7,030 bases of DNA from an uncultured Collinsella sp. (GCA_937934355.1 CALGZY010000262.1:1-7030); one strand, 5' to 3'. Positions 1 to 5,590 are shown, counted from the stretch's first letter. A program made the numbers and translations. The notes: generated by a model not told the origin, from the sequence alone.

Positions 1-55
1 GGTCACCAAGCACAACCTCAAGTATCGTCGCTACTATCACCAGTTCGACTACTAA
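1..55 (+). CDS. 3' end of a gene, probably a FrlB-like SIS-domain sugar-phosphate deglycase/isomerase (partial)
   Basis: Only the last 17 codons and the TAA stop (53-55) are present, read from base 2. The tail reads VTKHNLKYRRYYHQFDY. From memory, FrlB-type fructoselysine-6-phosphate deglycases end in a similar pattern: a His (often His-Asn), a few residues later Arg-Arg-Tyr(-Tyr), then an acidic residue and a final Tyr. This tail has HN, RRYY and DY at matching spacing. In that family the protein is a cytoplasmic SIS-domain enzyme that splits a phosphorylated Amadori compound, or isomerises a related amino sugar phosphate. The gene ends 46 bp before the PTS IIA start with no terminator between them, so it is probably in the same operon. 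The match covers 17 residues only; another SIS protein or an unrelated family is possible. Confidence 0.5.
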   Translation, partial: VTKHNLKYRRYYHQFDY

Positions 56-101
56 AGAAAACGGGTGCGGGAACGTGCCGGGCTATTGAGAGGAACACAG
101 A

Positions 102-521
102 ATGAGACAGTACATCATCGCCAGCCATGCGCACTTCGCTACCGGCATCAAGGAGAGCGTCGAACTGCTCTCGGGCGCTCGCGACAACGTCCACGATCTT
201 TCAATGTTCGTCGATGACCGCATGGACGTGGCCGAGGAGGCCCAAAAACTGCTGGCAGGCATGGCTGCCGACGATGATGTCGTTGTCTGCACCGACCTCT
301 TTGGCGGCAGCGTCAACAACGAGTTCACCAAGATCGTCCAGACGCGTCCCCGCACGTACCTCGTTACCAACATGAACCTTCCTCTGCTCATCCAGCTGCT
401 GTTCTCTGACGAGTCGGCGCCGGTTGAAGAGACGATTCGCGCCATCGTCGCTGCGGACGATACGCGCGTGAAGTTCGTCAACGATCTTTTGGTCGATGAC
501 GACGAGGAAGAAGAGTTCTAA
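102..521 (+). CDS. PTS mannose/fructose/sorbose family, IIA component
   Basis: A 139-residue cytoplasmic phosphocarrier that takes phosphate from HPr and passes it to IIB. The N-terminus has the family's active-site strand, SHAHFATGI, with His9 aligning to the phosphorylated His10 of E. coli IIA-Man. Asp65 sits in TDLFGGSVNN (64-73), the family's D-[LT]-[FW]-GGS signature next to the active site. TNMNLPLL (89-96) matches the conserved G-x-N-[IL]-P-[ML] loop. The length suits a free-standing IIA domain; in E. coli ManX it is fused to IIB, but here IIB is a separate gene. The ATG is chosen for its Shine-Dalgarno site GAGAGGA (88-94), 7 nt upstream. The C-terminus is an acidic run ending in Phe (131-139). 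It is first in an IIA-IIB-IIC-IID set. Family is secure; sugar specificity is not visible. Confidence 0.94.
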   Translation: MRQYIIASHAHFATGIKESVELLSGARDNVHDLSMFVDDRMDVAEEAQKLLAGMAADDDVVVCTDLFGGSVNNEFTKIVQTRPRTYLVTNMNLPLLIQLLFSDESAPVEETIRAIVAADDTRVKFVNDLLVDDDEEEEF

Positions 522-541
522 TCCGTAGCACCTACTGACAC

Positions 542-554
542 GCCGTAAGACGGC
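542..554 (+). other. Small intercistronic hairpin between IIA and IIB
   Basis: GCCGT (542-546) pairs with ACGGC (550-554) around a 3-nt AAG loop, inside the 57-bp IIA-IIB gap. No T-run follows, so it is not a terminator. It may mark mRNA processing or stability within the operon. Short stems of this size also arise by chance. Confidence 0.3.
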
Positions 555-578
555 ACAAGACCTTTGGGGGGTCACATT

Positions 579-1061
579 ATGATTCAGCTACTTCGCGTTG
601 ACCATCGCCTGCTTCATGGCCAGGTCGCGGTCTCTTGGGTTCAGGGCCTCGGCTCCAACTGCATCTTCTGCGTGGGCGATAAGGTCGCCAACGACCCGGT
701 GTGGAAGACGACGCTCAAGATGGGCAAGCCTGCCGGCTGCAAGCTCGTCATCAAGGATATGGCGAATGCCATCGAGGCTATCAACTCGGGCGTGACCGAC
801 AAGTACAAGATGATCATCTGCGTTGCCACCATCGCTGAGGCAAAGCAGCTTGTTGAGGGCTGCCCGCAGATTAAGTCGGTCAACCTGGGCAACACCAAGC
901 CCAAGGACGAGAAGCGCCCCGATGCTCGTCAGGTCTCTCGTCAGATCTTCCTGACCGCAGCCGAGGAAGCCGATGTGCGCGAGATGCTGGATCGTGGCGT
1001 TGAGGTCGAGATTCGACCCCTGGCCGATGACCCCAAGGTTGACTGCGCCAGCGTGCTCTAG
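579..1061 (+). CDS. PTS mannose/fructose/sorbose family, IIB component
   Basis: A 160-residue cytoplasmic protein that accepts phosphate from IIA on a histidine and transfers it to the sugar bound by IIC-IID. The N-terminus reads MIQLLRVDHRLLHGQVAVSW; His13 in the R-[VI]-D-x-R-L-[LI]-H-G-Q-V signature is the phosphorylated residue of the family. The length fits a free-standing IIB domain (PTSIIB_sorb type). The start is ATG 579: the purine block GGGGGG (566-571) lies 7 nt upstream as a ribosome binding site. An in-frame TTG at 564 would add five residues but would sit on top of that site, so I rejected it. It lies 57 bp after IIA and 58 bp before IIC, with no terminator on either side. Base use is mixed, like IIA. 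Confidence 0.94.
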   Translation: MIQLLRVDHRLLHGQVAVSWVQGLGSNCIFCVGDKVANDPVWKTTLKMGKPAGCKLVIKDMANAIEAINSGVTDKYKMIICVATIAEAKQLVEGCPQIKSVNLGNTKPKDEKRPDARQVSRQIFLTAAEEADVREMLDRGVEVEIRPLADDPKVDCASVL

Positions 1062-1072
1062 GCGTTTGAATT

Positions 1073-1092
1073 CGAAGAGTCTGAGCTCTTCG
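1073..1092 (+). other. Intercistronic hairpin between IIB and IIC
   Basis: CGAAGAG (1073-1079) pairs perfectly with CTCTTCG (1086-1092) around a 6-nt loop, 11 bp after the IIB stop. The following bases (GTAGTGTCC) hold no T-run, so it is unlikely to terminate transcription. A role in segmental mRNA stability between the soluble and membrane PTS genes is an inference. Copy 2 of IIC has no equivalent at this position. Confidence 0.4.
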
Positions 1093-1118
1093 TAGTGTCC
1101 TATTAGGAAAGGGGGATG

Positions 1119-2706
1119 TATGCTTGTCCAAGCAATCCTCATCGGACTTATCGCCGCATTTGGTAAGTTCGACTTCCAGCTCGGTACGCTCTATGCGTTC
1201 CGCCCCATCGTCCTGTGCCCGCTCGTGGGCCTGGTGCTGGGGGACCTGCAGTCCGGCCTCGCGATCGGTGCGAGTCTGGAGCTGCTGTTCATGGGCTCGA
1301 TCTCCATCGGCGCCTACGTGCCGCCTGATGAGACGATCGGCGGCGTGCTCGCCTGCGCCTTCGCTATCCAGCTGGGCCAGAGCACCGAGGCAGCCATCGC
1401 GCTTGCCATGCCCATCGCCACGCTGTGCCTTGCCATCAAGAATATCCTCAACGCCGCCCTGCCGATCCTGGTTGACCGCGCTGATGTCTTCTCCGGCCAG
1501 GGCAACCTTAAGGGTGTCTATGCGATGCACTTCCTGATCGGTTTAACCGGCATCATCATGGCGTTCCTGCTGTGCTCGCTGTCGTTCTATCTGGGTGCTG
1601 ACGCTATCCAGGGCGTGCTCGACTTTATCCCCGACTTTGTTCTTGCTGGCTTTGGCGTTGCCGCCAACATCCTGCCGGCCATGGGCTTCGCCATGCTCGG
1701 CCGCCTGGTGCTCACCAAGCAGCTCGTGCCCTTCTACTTCCTGGGCTTCCTGCTGTGCTCCTACGCCAACGTGCCCGTCCTGGGCGTCGCCCTGATCGCC
1801 ATCATCATCGGCATCGACAAGTTCGACCTGCTCGGCCTGGGCGGAGCCCAGCCCCAGCTCTCCGCGGAAGGGGATGAGGACGATGACTTCTAGTCCCGAG
1901 AACAAGATCACGCGCTCCGACCTCGTCAAGAGCGCCGTCAACGTCGGCGCCCTGGGCATGGAGTTCTCCTGGACCTACTACAAGCAGATGAACATCGCCT
2001 TCTGCCTGATGGTCGCCAACATGCTCAAGAAGATCTACGCCGGCCGCCCCGACGACTACGCCGAGGCCCTGCACCGCCACTGCGCGTTCTTCAACATCAC
2101 CGTCCAGTTCGCCCCGTTCGTCGGCGGCATCGCGATGGCCATGGAGGAGAAGGTCGCCCGCGGCGAGATCGAGCCCGAGAGCGTCAACGACGTCAAGGCC
2201 GCCCTCATGGGCCCGCTGTCCGGCATCGGCGACTCCATCTTCCTGTCGACGCTGCGCGTGGTCGCCGCCGCGGTGGGCATCAGCCTGTGCCAGGCCGGCA
2301 ACCCCTTCGGCCCCATCGCCTTCCTGCTCATCTACAACGTCCCCGGCTTCGCGCTGCGCGTCTGGGGCGCCGTCAAGGGCTACGAGCTGGGCGTGGGCTT
2401 CCTGGACGAGGCCCAGAGGACCGGCCTCATGCAGAAGATCATGACCTGCGTGGGCATCGTGGGCGTCATGGTCGTGGGCGCCATGTGCAAGGACATGTTC
2501 TGGGCCAGCATCCCGGTCGCCATCGGCTCGGGCGACGACGCCCAGACCCTCCAGGACATCCTGGACGGCATCATGCCCGGCATGCTCGGCATGATCGCCT
2601 TCTGGCTGTACTACTGGCTGCTGTCCAAGAAGATCAACCCCATGGTGCTGATCGTGGCCACCATGGTCGTGGGCATCATCGGCGCGTTCTTCGGCGTGCT
2701 GGCGTA
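1119..2706 (+). repeat. Perfect 1,588-bp direct repeat, copy A (IIC-IID)
   Basis: Line-by-line comparison shows no mismatch between 1119-2706 and 3911-5498, a constant offset of 2,792 bp. The left edge lies one base before the IIC ATG: base 1118 is G and 3910 is T. The right edge lies inside the IID stop codon, TAG here and TAA in copy B. Beyond both edges the sequences are unrelated, apart from a faint likeness around the ribosome binding sites. No inverted termini, target duplication or transposase accompany it. Confidence 0.97.
1120..1893 (+). CDS. PTS mannose/fructose/sorbose family, IIC component (copy 1)
   Basis: A 257-residue polytopic membrane protein that forms the sugar channel together with IID. 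The family core is clear: RPIVLCPLVGLVLGD (28-42), then SLELLFMG (52-59) with the conserved Glu54, IGAYVPPDE (63-71), and the late LVPFYFLGF segment (202-210) matching ManY's LMPFFYLGF. Hydrophobic segments run through most of the chain, and it ends in an acidic tail finishing DEDDDF. The ATG at 1120 follows an AGGAAAGGGGG ribosome binding site (1105-1115). A frame-shifted ATG at 1116 is spurious. It overlaps IID by 11 nt, indicating translational coupling. Codon use changes near codon 181: about 38 of the first 180 codons end in A or T, then none for the next 61. Identical in nucleotides to the copy at 3912. Confidence 0.94.
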   Translation: MLVQAILIGLIAAFGKFDFQLGTLYAFRPIVLCPLVGLVLGDLQSGLAIGASLELLFMGSISIGAYVPPDETIGGVLACAFAIQLGQSTEAAIALAMPIATLCLAIKNILNAALPILVDRADVFSGQGNLKGVYAMHFLIGLTGIIMAFLLCSLSFYLGADAIQGVLDFIPDFVLAGFGVAANILPAMGFAMLGRLVLTKQLVPFYFLGFLLCSYANVPVLGVALIAIIIGIDKFDLLGLGGAQPQLSAEGDEDDDF

Positions 2707-2707
2707 G
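1883..2707 (+). CDS. PTS mannose/fructose/sorbose family, IID component (copy 1)
   Basis: A 274-residue membrane protein (EIID-AGA type) that pairs with IIC to translocate the sugar for phosphorylation by IIB. Family marks: HRHCAFFN (64-71), MGPLSGIGDSIF (109-120), matching ManZ's MGPLAGVGDPIF, and TLQDILDGIMPGM (222-234), matching TVQTILDQLMPGL. Hydrophobic segments lie around 186-201, 233-247 and 253-273. Two ATGs are in frame, at 1874 and 1883. I chose 1883 because the GGAAGGGG site (1866-1873) ends 9 nt before it but abuts 1874; the longer form would add three residues (277 in all). By hand count every codon from codon 5 (CCC) to the last sense codon ends in G or C, unlike IIA, IIB and the two secondary transporters. 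This points to high expression or a high-GC donor. A terminator lies 29 bp after the stop. Confidence 0.94.
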   Translation: MTSSPENKITRSDLVKSAVNVGALGMEFSWTYYKQMNIAFCLMVANMLKKIYAGRPDDYAEALHRHCAFFNITVQFAPFVGGIAMAMEEKVARGEIEPESVNDVKAALMGPLSGIGDSIFLSTLRVVAAAVGISLCQAGNPFGPIAFLLIYNVPGFALRVWGAVKGYELGVGFLDEAQRTGLMQKIMTCVGIVGVMVVGAMCKDMFWASIPVAIGSGDDAQTLQDILDGIMPGMLGMIAFWLYYWLLSKKINPMVLIVATMVVGIIGAFFGVLA

Positions 2708-2736
2708 GTTCCTGCGTTTTATTCTGCCCCCAAGGG

Positions 2737-2767
2737 AAACGGCGACCCATTGCGGTCGCCGTTTTTT
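2737..2767 (+). terminator. Intrinsic terminator after IID copy 1
   Basis: An 11-bp perfect stem, AAACGGCGACC (2737-2747) with GGTCGCCGTTT (2754-2764), has a 6-nt loop and runs into TTT (2765-2767), then ATT. It is GC-rich in the core and flanked by A and T runs. It closes the PTS operon but ends only 17 nt before the ribosome binding site of the EamA gene, which leaves little space for a new promoter. Confidence 0.88.
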
Positions 2768-2795
2768 ATTACCGAAAGCTAGCTGGAGGTGCTTC

Positions 2796-3686
2796 GTGAT
2801 TCGATCTGACAATTCACCCGATAATGGCGTGAGCGGGGCGATGTATCTATTTGGCACGGCGCTCTTGTGGAGTTTTATCGGCATCCTCGTTCGCGCCAAT
2901 TCGCAGTCAGCTCTTTTGATCGGTGCCGTTACGGCAATATTTATGGCGCTCTTTATCCTGCTCGTTGGCAGGCCCGTCCTCCGCGTCAGCCGTCTTATTG
3001 TCCTTGTGGCCGTCTGCAACTTCGTGACGGGCACCACGTTTAACTTTGCCAACCAGCTCACGACGGTCGGCAACGCGATCGTTCTGCAGTACACCTCGAT
3101 GATTTTCGTTATCGTGTATCAATCGCTCGCAACTCGCACGTTGCCCTCACCTGCGAAGATTGCCTCCGTGGTGGTTGCCTTTACGGGTATGGGACTTTTC
3201 TTTTTAGGCGATTTGAGTGCCGAGGGCATGCTCGGCAACCTGCTTGCCGTCATTTCGGGCGCCACCTTTGGGCTGTGTTTCTTTTTGAACTCTCGCCCCG
3301 ATGCGTCGCCCATGGTGTCCTCGCTCATCTCCTGCGGTATCTCGATGCTGCCGATCGTCTATTTTGCCGGCGCCCTAGACTCCGTGAGACCATTTGAGTG
3401 GGGACTCATGCTGGTGCATGGGCTTTTTTGCAGTGGCCTTGCGAGCGTGCTGTATGCCAAGGGGATTGCGCGCACTAACGCGTTTGCGGCCAACTTGGTC
3501 TGCATGAGCGAGGTCGTGCTCGCTCCCTGCTGGTCGGCGCTCCTCTTTGGCGAGGTCTTTCGCTGGAACGAGTTTTTGGGCGCGGCGATAATCGTTTTGG
3601 TGATTGTAGGCAACTTGGCATACGATGCCTTTGGCGATGGCTTTCTGGTGGCGCTTGTCCGCCATCGAAACAAAGAGCGCGCCTGA
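2796..3686 (+). CDS. EamA/DMT-superfamily transporter
   Basis: A 296-residue inner-membrane protein with about ten hydrophobic segments arranged as two halves, typical of the 10-TM drug/metabolite transporter (EamA) family. The first half starts around LFGTALLWSFIGILVR (18-33), and contains NAIVLQYTSMIFVIV (93-107), a family-typical helix where a small-molecule path is expected. The second half starts near residue 148 (NLLAVISGATFGLCFF), and contains NLVCMSEVVLAPCWSALLFGE (233-253), matching the EamA pattern of a conserved Pro helix followed by GE. The start is GTG 2796, supported by GGAGGT (2785-2790) 5 nt upstream. Codons are T-richer than in IID. Members export amino acids, nucleotides or drugs; the substrate is unknown here. 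It lies between the two PTS copies, just after a terminator, so it may depend on read-through or on a promoter I could not see. Confidence 0.87.
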   Translation: MIRSDNSPDNGVSGAMYLFGTALLWSFIGILVRANSQSALLIGAVTAIFMALFILLVGRPVLRVSRLIVLVAVCNFVTGTTFNFANQLTTVGNAIVLQYTSMIFVIVYQSLATRTLPSPAKIASVVVAFTGMGLFFLGDLSAEGMLGNLLAVISGATFGLCFFLNSRPDASPMVSSLISCGISMLPIVYFAGALDSVRPFEWGLMLVHGLFCSGLASVLYAKGIARTNAFAANLVCMSEVVLAPCWSALLFGEVFRWNEFLGAAIIVLVIVGNLAYDAFGDGFLVALVRHRNKERA

Positions 3687-3730
3687 TGGGATACGTCTGC
3701 CGTTTACGGTAAAAAACACCCCGCTGAGCG

Positions 3731-3776
3731 AGTGGTATTAAATAGTAAGAACCTGCATATCTATAATTGGTATCAA
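3731..3776 (+). promoter_or_regulatory. Promoter with repeated GGTAT operator-like elements, upstream of the second IIC-IID
   Basis: A perfect -10 box TATAAT is at 3762-3767. A weak -35 candidate, TTAAAT (3738-3743), lies 18 bp upstream. Two GGTAT elements sit 35 bp apart: AGTGGTATTAAA (3731-3742) over the -35 region, and TTGGTATCAA (3767-3776) over the expected start site near 3774. The same arrangement with the same spacing recurs at 6882-6927. The shared blocks are AGTGGTATTAAA and TCTATAATTGGTATC, while the sequence between them differs. This suggests a shared regulator binding both elements; the regulator is not identified. The weak -35 fits an activator or combined activator/repressor site. 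Confidence 0.75.
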
Positions 3777-3911
3777 ATCATTTGTACCTGGCATGGGTGT
3801 TCGCAGCACACCAGGTACGCTTCGAGCCGTGTGATCGAACTCCCGGAATTGATATCAACAACGCGCGCGACGGGTGTGACGACGGTTCGATATTCCTTAT
3901 TGGGAGGAATT
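3775..3911 (+). promoter_or_regulatory. Structured 5' leader of the second IIC-IID transcript
   Basis: The predicted leader is about 138 nt, long for this region. GTACCTGG (3784-3791) pairs perfectly with CCAGGTAC (3811-3818). TTCGA (3821-3825) can pair with TCGAA (3835-3839), or instead ATCGAAC (3834-3840) can pair with GTTCGAT (3885-3891), close to the ribosome binding site; these two pairings exclude each other. There is no T-run, so no intrinsic terminator is visible. It matches no riboswitch class I recognise. A regulatory role is inference. A short likeness to the copy 1 upstream region exists only around the ribosome binding site. Confidence 0.35.
3847..3858 (+). promoter_or_regulatory. 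AATTGATATCAA palindrome, possible extra operator
   Basis: The core TTGATATCAA (3849-3858) is a perfect palindrome. AATTGATATCAA differs at one base from AATTGGTATCAA (3765-3776) at the start site of the same promoter. The sites are 82 bp apart, so a regulator could bind both and loop the DNA. A single short site is weak evidence. Confidence 0.35.
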
Positions 3912-5498
3912 ATGCTTGTCCAAGCAATCCTCATCGGACTTATCGCCGCATTTGGTAAGTTCGACTTCCAGCTCGGTACGCTCTATGCGTTCCGCCCCAT
4001 CGTCCTGTGCCCGCTCGTGGGCCTGGTGCTGGGGGACCTGCAGTCCGGCCTCGCGATCGGTGCGAGTCTGGAGCTGCTGTTCATGGGCTCGATCTCCATC
4101 GGCGCCTACGTGCCGCCTGATGAGACGATCGGCGGCGTGCTCGCCTGCGCCTTCGCTATCCAGCTGGGCCAGAGCACCGAGGCAGCCATCGCGCTTGCCA
4201 TGCCCATCGCCACGCTGTGCCTTGCCATCAAGAATATCCTCAACGCCGCCCTGCCGATCCTGGTTGACCGCGCTGATGTCTTCTCCGGCCAGGGCAACCT
4301 TAAGGGTGTCTATGCGATGCACTTCCTGATCGGTTTAACCGGCATCATCATGGCGTTCCTGCTGTGCTCGCTGTCGTTCTATCTGGGTGCTGACGCTATC
4401 CAGGGCGTGCTCGACTTTATCCCCGACTTTGTTCTTGCTGGCTTTGGCGTTGCCGCCAACATCCTGCCGGCCATGGGCTTCGCCATGCTCGGCCGCCTGG
4501 TGCTCACCAAGCAGCTCGTGCCCTTCTACTTCCTGGGCTTCCTGCTGTGCTCCTACGCCAACGTGCCCGTCCTGGGCGTCGCCCTGATCGCCATCATCAT
4601 CGGCATCGACAAGTTCGACCTGCTCGGCCTGGGCGGAGCCCAGCCCCAGCTCTCCGCGGAAGGGGATGAGGACGATGACTTCTAGTCCCGAGAACAAGAT
4701 CACGCGCTCCGACCTCGTCAAGAGCGCCGTCAACGTCGGCGCCCTGGGCATGGAGTTCTCCTGGACCTACTACAAGCAGATGAACATCGCCTTCTGCCTG
4801 ATGGTCGCCAACATGCTCAAGAAGATCTACGCCGGCCGCCCCGACGACTACGCCGAGGCCCTGCACCGCCACTGCGCGTTCTTCAACATCACCGTCCAGT
4901 TCGCCCCGTTCGTCGGCGGCATCGCGATGGCCATGGAGGAGAAGGTCGCCCGCGGCGAGATCGAGCCCGAGAGCGTCAACGACGTCAAGGCCGCCCTCAT
5001 GGGCCCGCTGTCCGGCATCGGCGACTCCATCTTCCTGTCGACGCTGCGCGTGGTCGCCGCCGCGGTGGGCATCAGCCTGTGCCAGGCCGGCAACCCCTTC
5101 GGCCCCATCGCCTTCCTGCTCATCTACAACGTCCCCGGCTTCGCGCTGCGCGTCTGGGGCGCCGTCAAGGGCTACGAGCTGGGCGTGGGCTTCCTGGACG
5201 AGGCCCAGAGGACCGGCCTCATGCAGAAGATCATGACCTGCGTGGGCATCGTGGGCGTCATGGTCGTGGGCGCCATGTGCAAGGACATGTTCTGGGCCAG
5301 CATCCCGGTCGCCATCGGCTCGGGCGACGACGCCCAGACCCTCCAGGACATCCTGGACGGCATCATGCCCGGCATGCTCGGCATGATCGCCTTCTGGCTG
5401 TACTACTGGCTGCTGTCCAAGAAGATCAACCCCATGGTGCTGATCGTGGCCACCATGGTCGTGGGCATCATCGGCGCGTTCTTCGGCGTGCTGGCGTA
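3911..5498 (+). repeat. Perfect 1,588-bp direct repeat, copy B (IIC-IID)
   Basis: Identical to 1119-2706 at every base I compared, in the same orientation. Copies are separated by 1,204 bp holding the terminator, the EamA gene and the promoter region. Recombination between them would remove or amplify a 2,792-bp unit containing the EamA gene, the promoter and one IIC-IID pair. Confidence 0.97.
3912..4685 (+). CDS. PTS mannose/fructose/sorbose family, IIC component (copy 2)
   Basis: The 257-residue protein is identical to copy 1, including Glu54 in SLELLFMG and the acidic tail. Start at ATG 3912 is set by GGGAGGA (3902-3908), a strong site slightly close to the start, and by the exact correspondence with copy 1. 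An in-frame GTG at 3732 would give 317 residues but would translate through the promoter and leader, with an N-terminal part unlike the family. Unlike copy 1, no IIA or IIB gene precedes it; a dedicated promoter and long leader do. It can form a working PTS only with IIA and IIB from elsewhere, most simply those at 102-1061. The 11-nt overlap with IID is conserved because the repeat covers it. Confidence 0.93.
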   Translation: MLVQAILIGLIAAFGKFDFQLGTLYAFRPIVLCPLVGLVLGDLQSGLAIGASLELLFMGSISIGAYVPPDETIGGVLACAFAIQLGQSTEAAIALAMPIATLCLAIKNILNAALPILVDRADVFSGQGNLKGVYAMHFLIGLTGIIMAFLLCSLSFYLGADAIQGVLDFIPDFVLAGFGVAANILPAMGFAMLGRLVLTKQLVPFYFLGFLLCSYANVPVLGVALIAIIIGIDKFDLLGLGGAQPQLSAEGDEDDDF

Positions 5499-5499
5499 A
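4675..5499 (+). CDS. PTS mannose/fructose/sorbose family, IID component (copy 2)
   Basis: The 274-residue protein is identical to copy 1, with MGPLSGIGDSIF at 109-120 and TLQDILDGIMPGM at 222-234. The start is chosen as in copy 1: GGAAGGGG (4658-4665) is 9 nt before ATG 4675, while the alternative ATG 4666 abuts it. The only difference is the stop codon, TAA here and TAG in copy 1. Essentially all codons end in G or C, as in copy 1, so even synonymous sites have not diverged. A terminator begins 34 bp after the stop, and an MFS gene follows. Confidence 0.93.
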   Translation: MTSSPENKITRSDLVKSAVNVGALGMEFSWTYYKQMNIAFCLMVANMLKKIYAGRPDDYAEALHRHCAFFNITVQFAPFVGGIAMAMEEKVARGEIEPESVNDVKAALMGPLSGIGDSIFLSTLRVVAAAVGISLCQAGNPFGPIAFLLIYNVPGFALRVWGAVKGYELGVGFLDEAQRTGLMQKIMTCVGIVGVMVVGAMCKDMFWASIPVAIGSGDDAQTLQDILDGIMPGMLGMIAFWLYYWLLSKKINPMVLIVATMVVGIIGAFFGVLA

Positions 5500-5533
5500 G
5501 GGCCCGGCTGCATAGATTTTCGTTGCAACCTGG

Positions 5534-5573
5534 AAAGGGGATGGAGCAGGCCTATGCCCTCCATCCCCTTTTT
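5534..5573 (+). terminator. Intrinsic terminator after IID copy 2
   Basis: A 13-bp perfect stem, AAAGGGGATGGAG (5534-5546) with CTCCATCCCCTTT (5559-5571), has a 12-nt loop and is followed by TT, giving a run of five T. It is unrelated in sequence to the terminator after copy 1. It ends 4 nt before the ribosome binding site of the MFS gene. Confidence 0.88.
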
Positions 5574-5590
5574 GTATAGAAGGAGTTCGT

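Noticed and set aside
564..578. TTG start for IIB at 564
   Set aside because: It would lie on the G-rich ribosome binding site that serves ATG 579, and family members begin right at the M-I-x-L-x-R-V-D region.
2287..2799. Same-strand overlapping open frame with repeated Arg/His/Pro, also at 5079-5579
   Set aside because: A shifted-frame shadow of IID of low complexity; the IID frame carries all the family motifs.
1805..3094. Long antisense open frame (429 residues), with a similar one at 4597-5679 (360 residues)
   Set aside because: These are by-products of the near-complete G/C-ending codon use in IID, which removes antisense stop codons. The translations are repetitive, rich in His, Asp, Ala and Gly, with no domain and no start signal.
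3687..3730. CCGTTTACGG followed by TAAAAAAC after the EamA gene as a terminator
   Set aside because: The stem would be about 3 bp with a tiny loop and the tract is A, not T, on the coding strand.
3784..3818. Hairpin at 3784-3818 as an intrinsic terminator or attenuator
   Set aside because: The stem is sound but no T-run follows; the next bases are GCTTCGAGCC.
3732..3911. 60-residue N-terminal extension of the second IIC from an in-frame GTG at 3732
   Set aside because: It would be translated across the TATAAT promoter and the leader, has no ribosome binding site, and is absent from copy 1 and from the family. ATG 3912 has GGGAGGA just upstream.
1119..5498. Insertion sequence or transposon as the source of the repeat
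   Set aside because: No transposase, inverted termini or target-site duplication at either edge; the edges coincide with start and stop codons.
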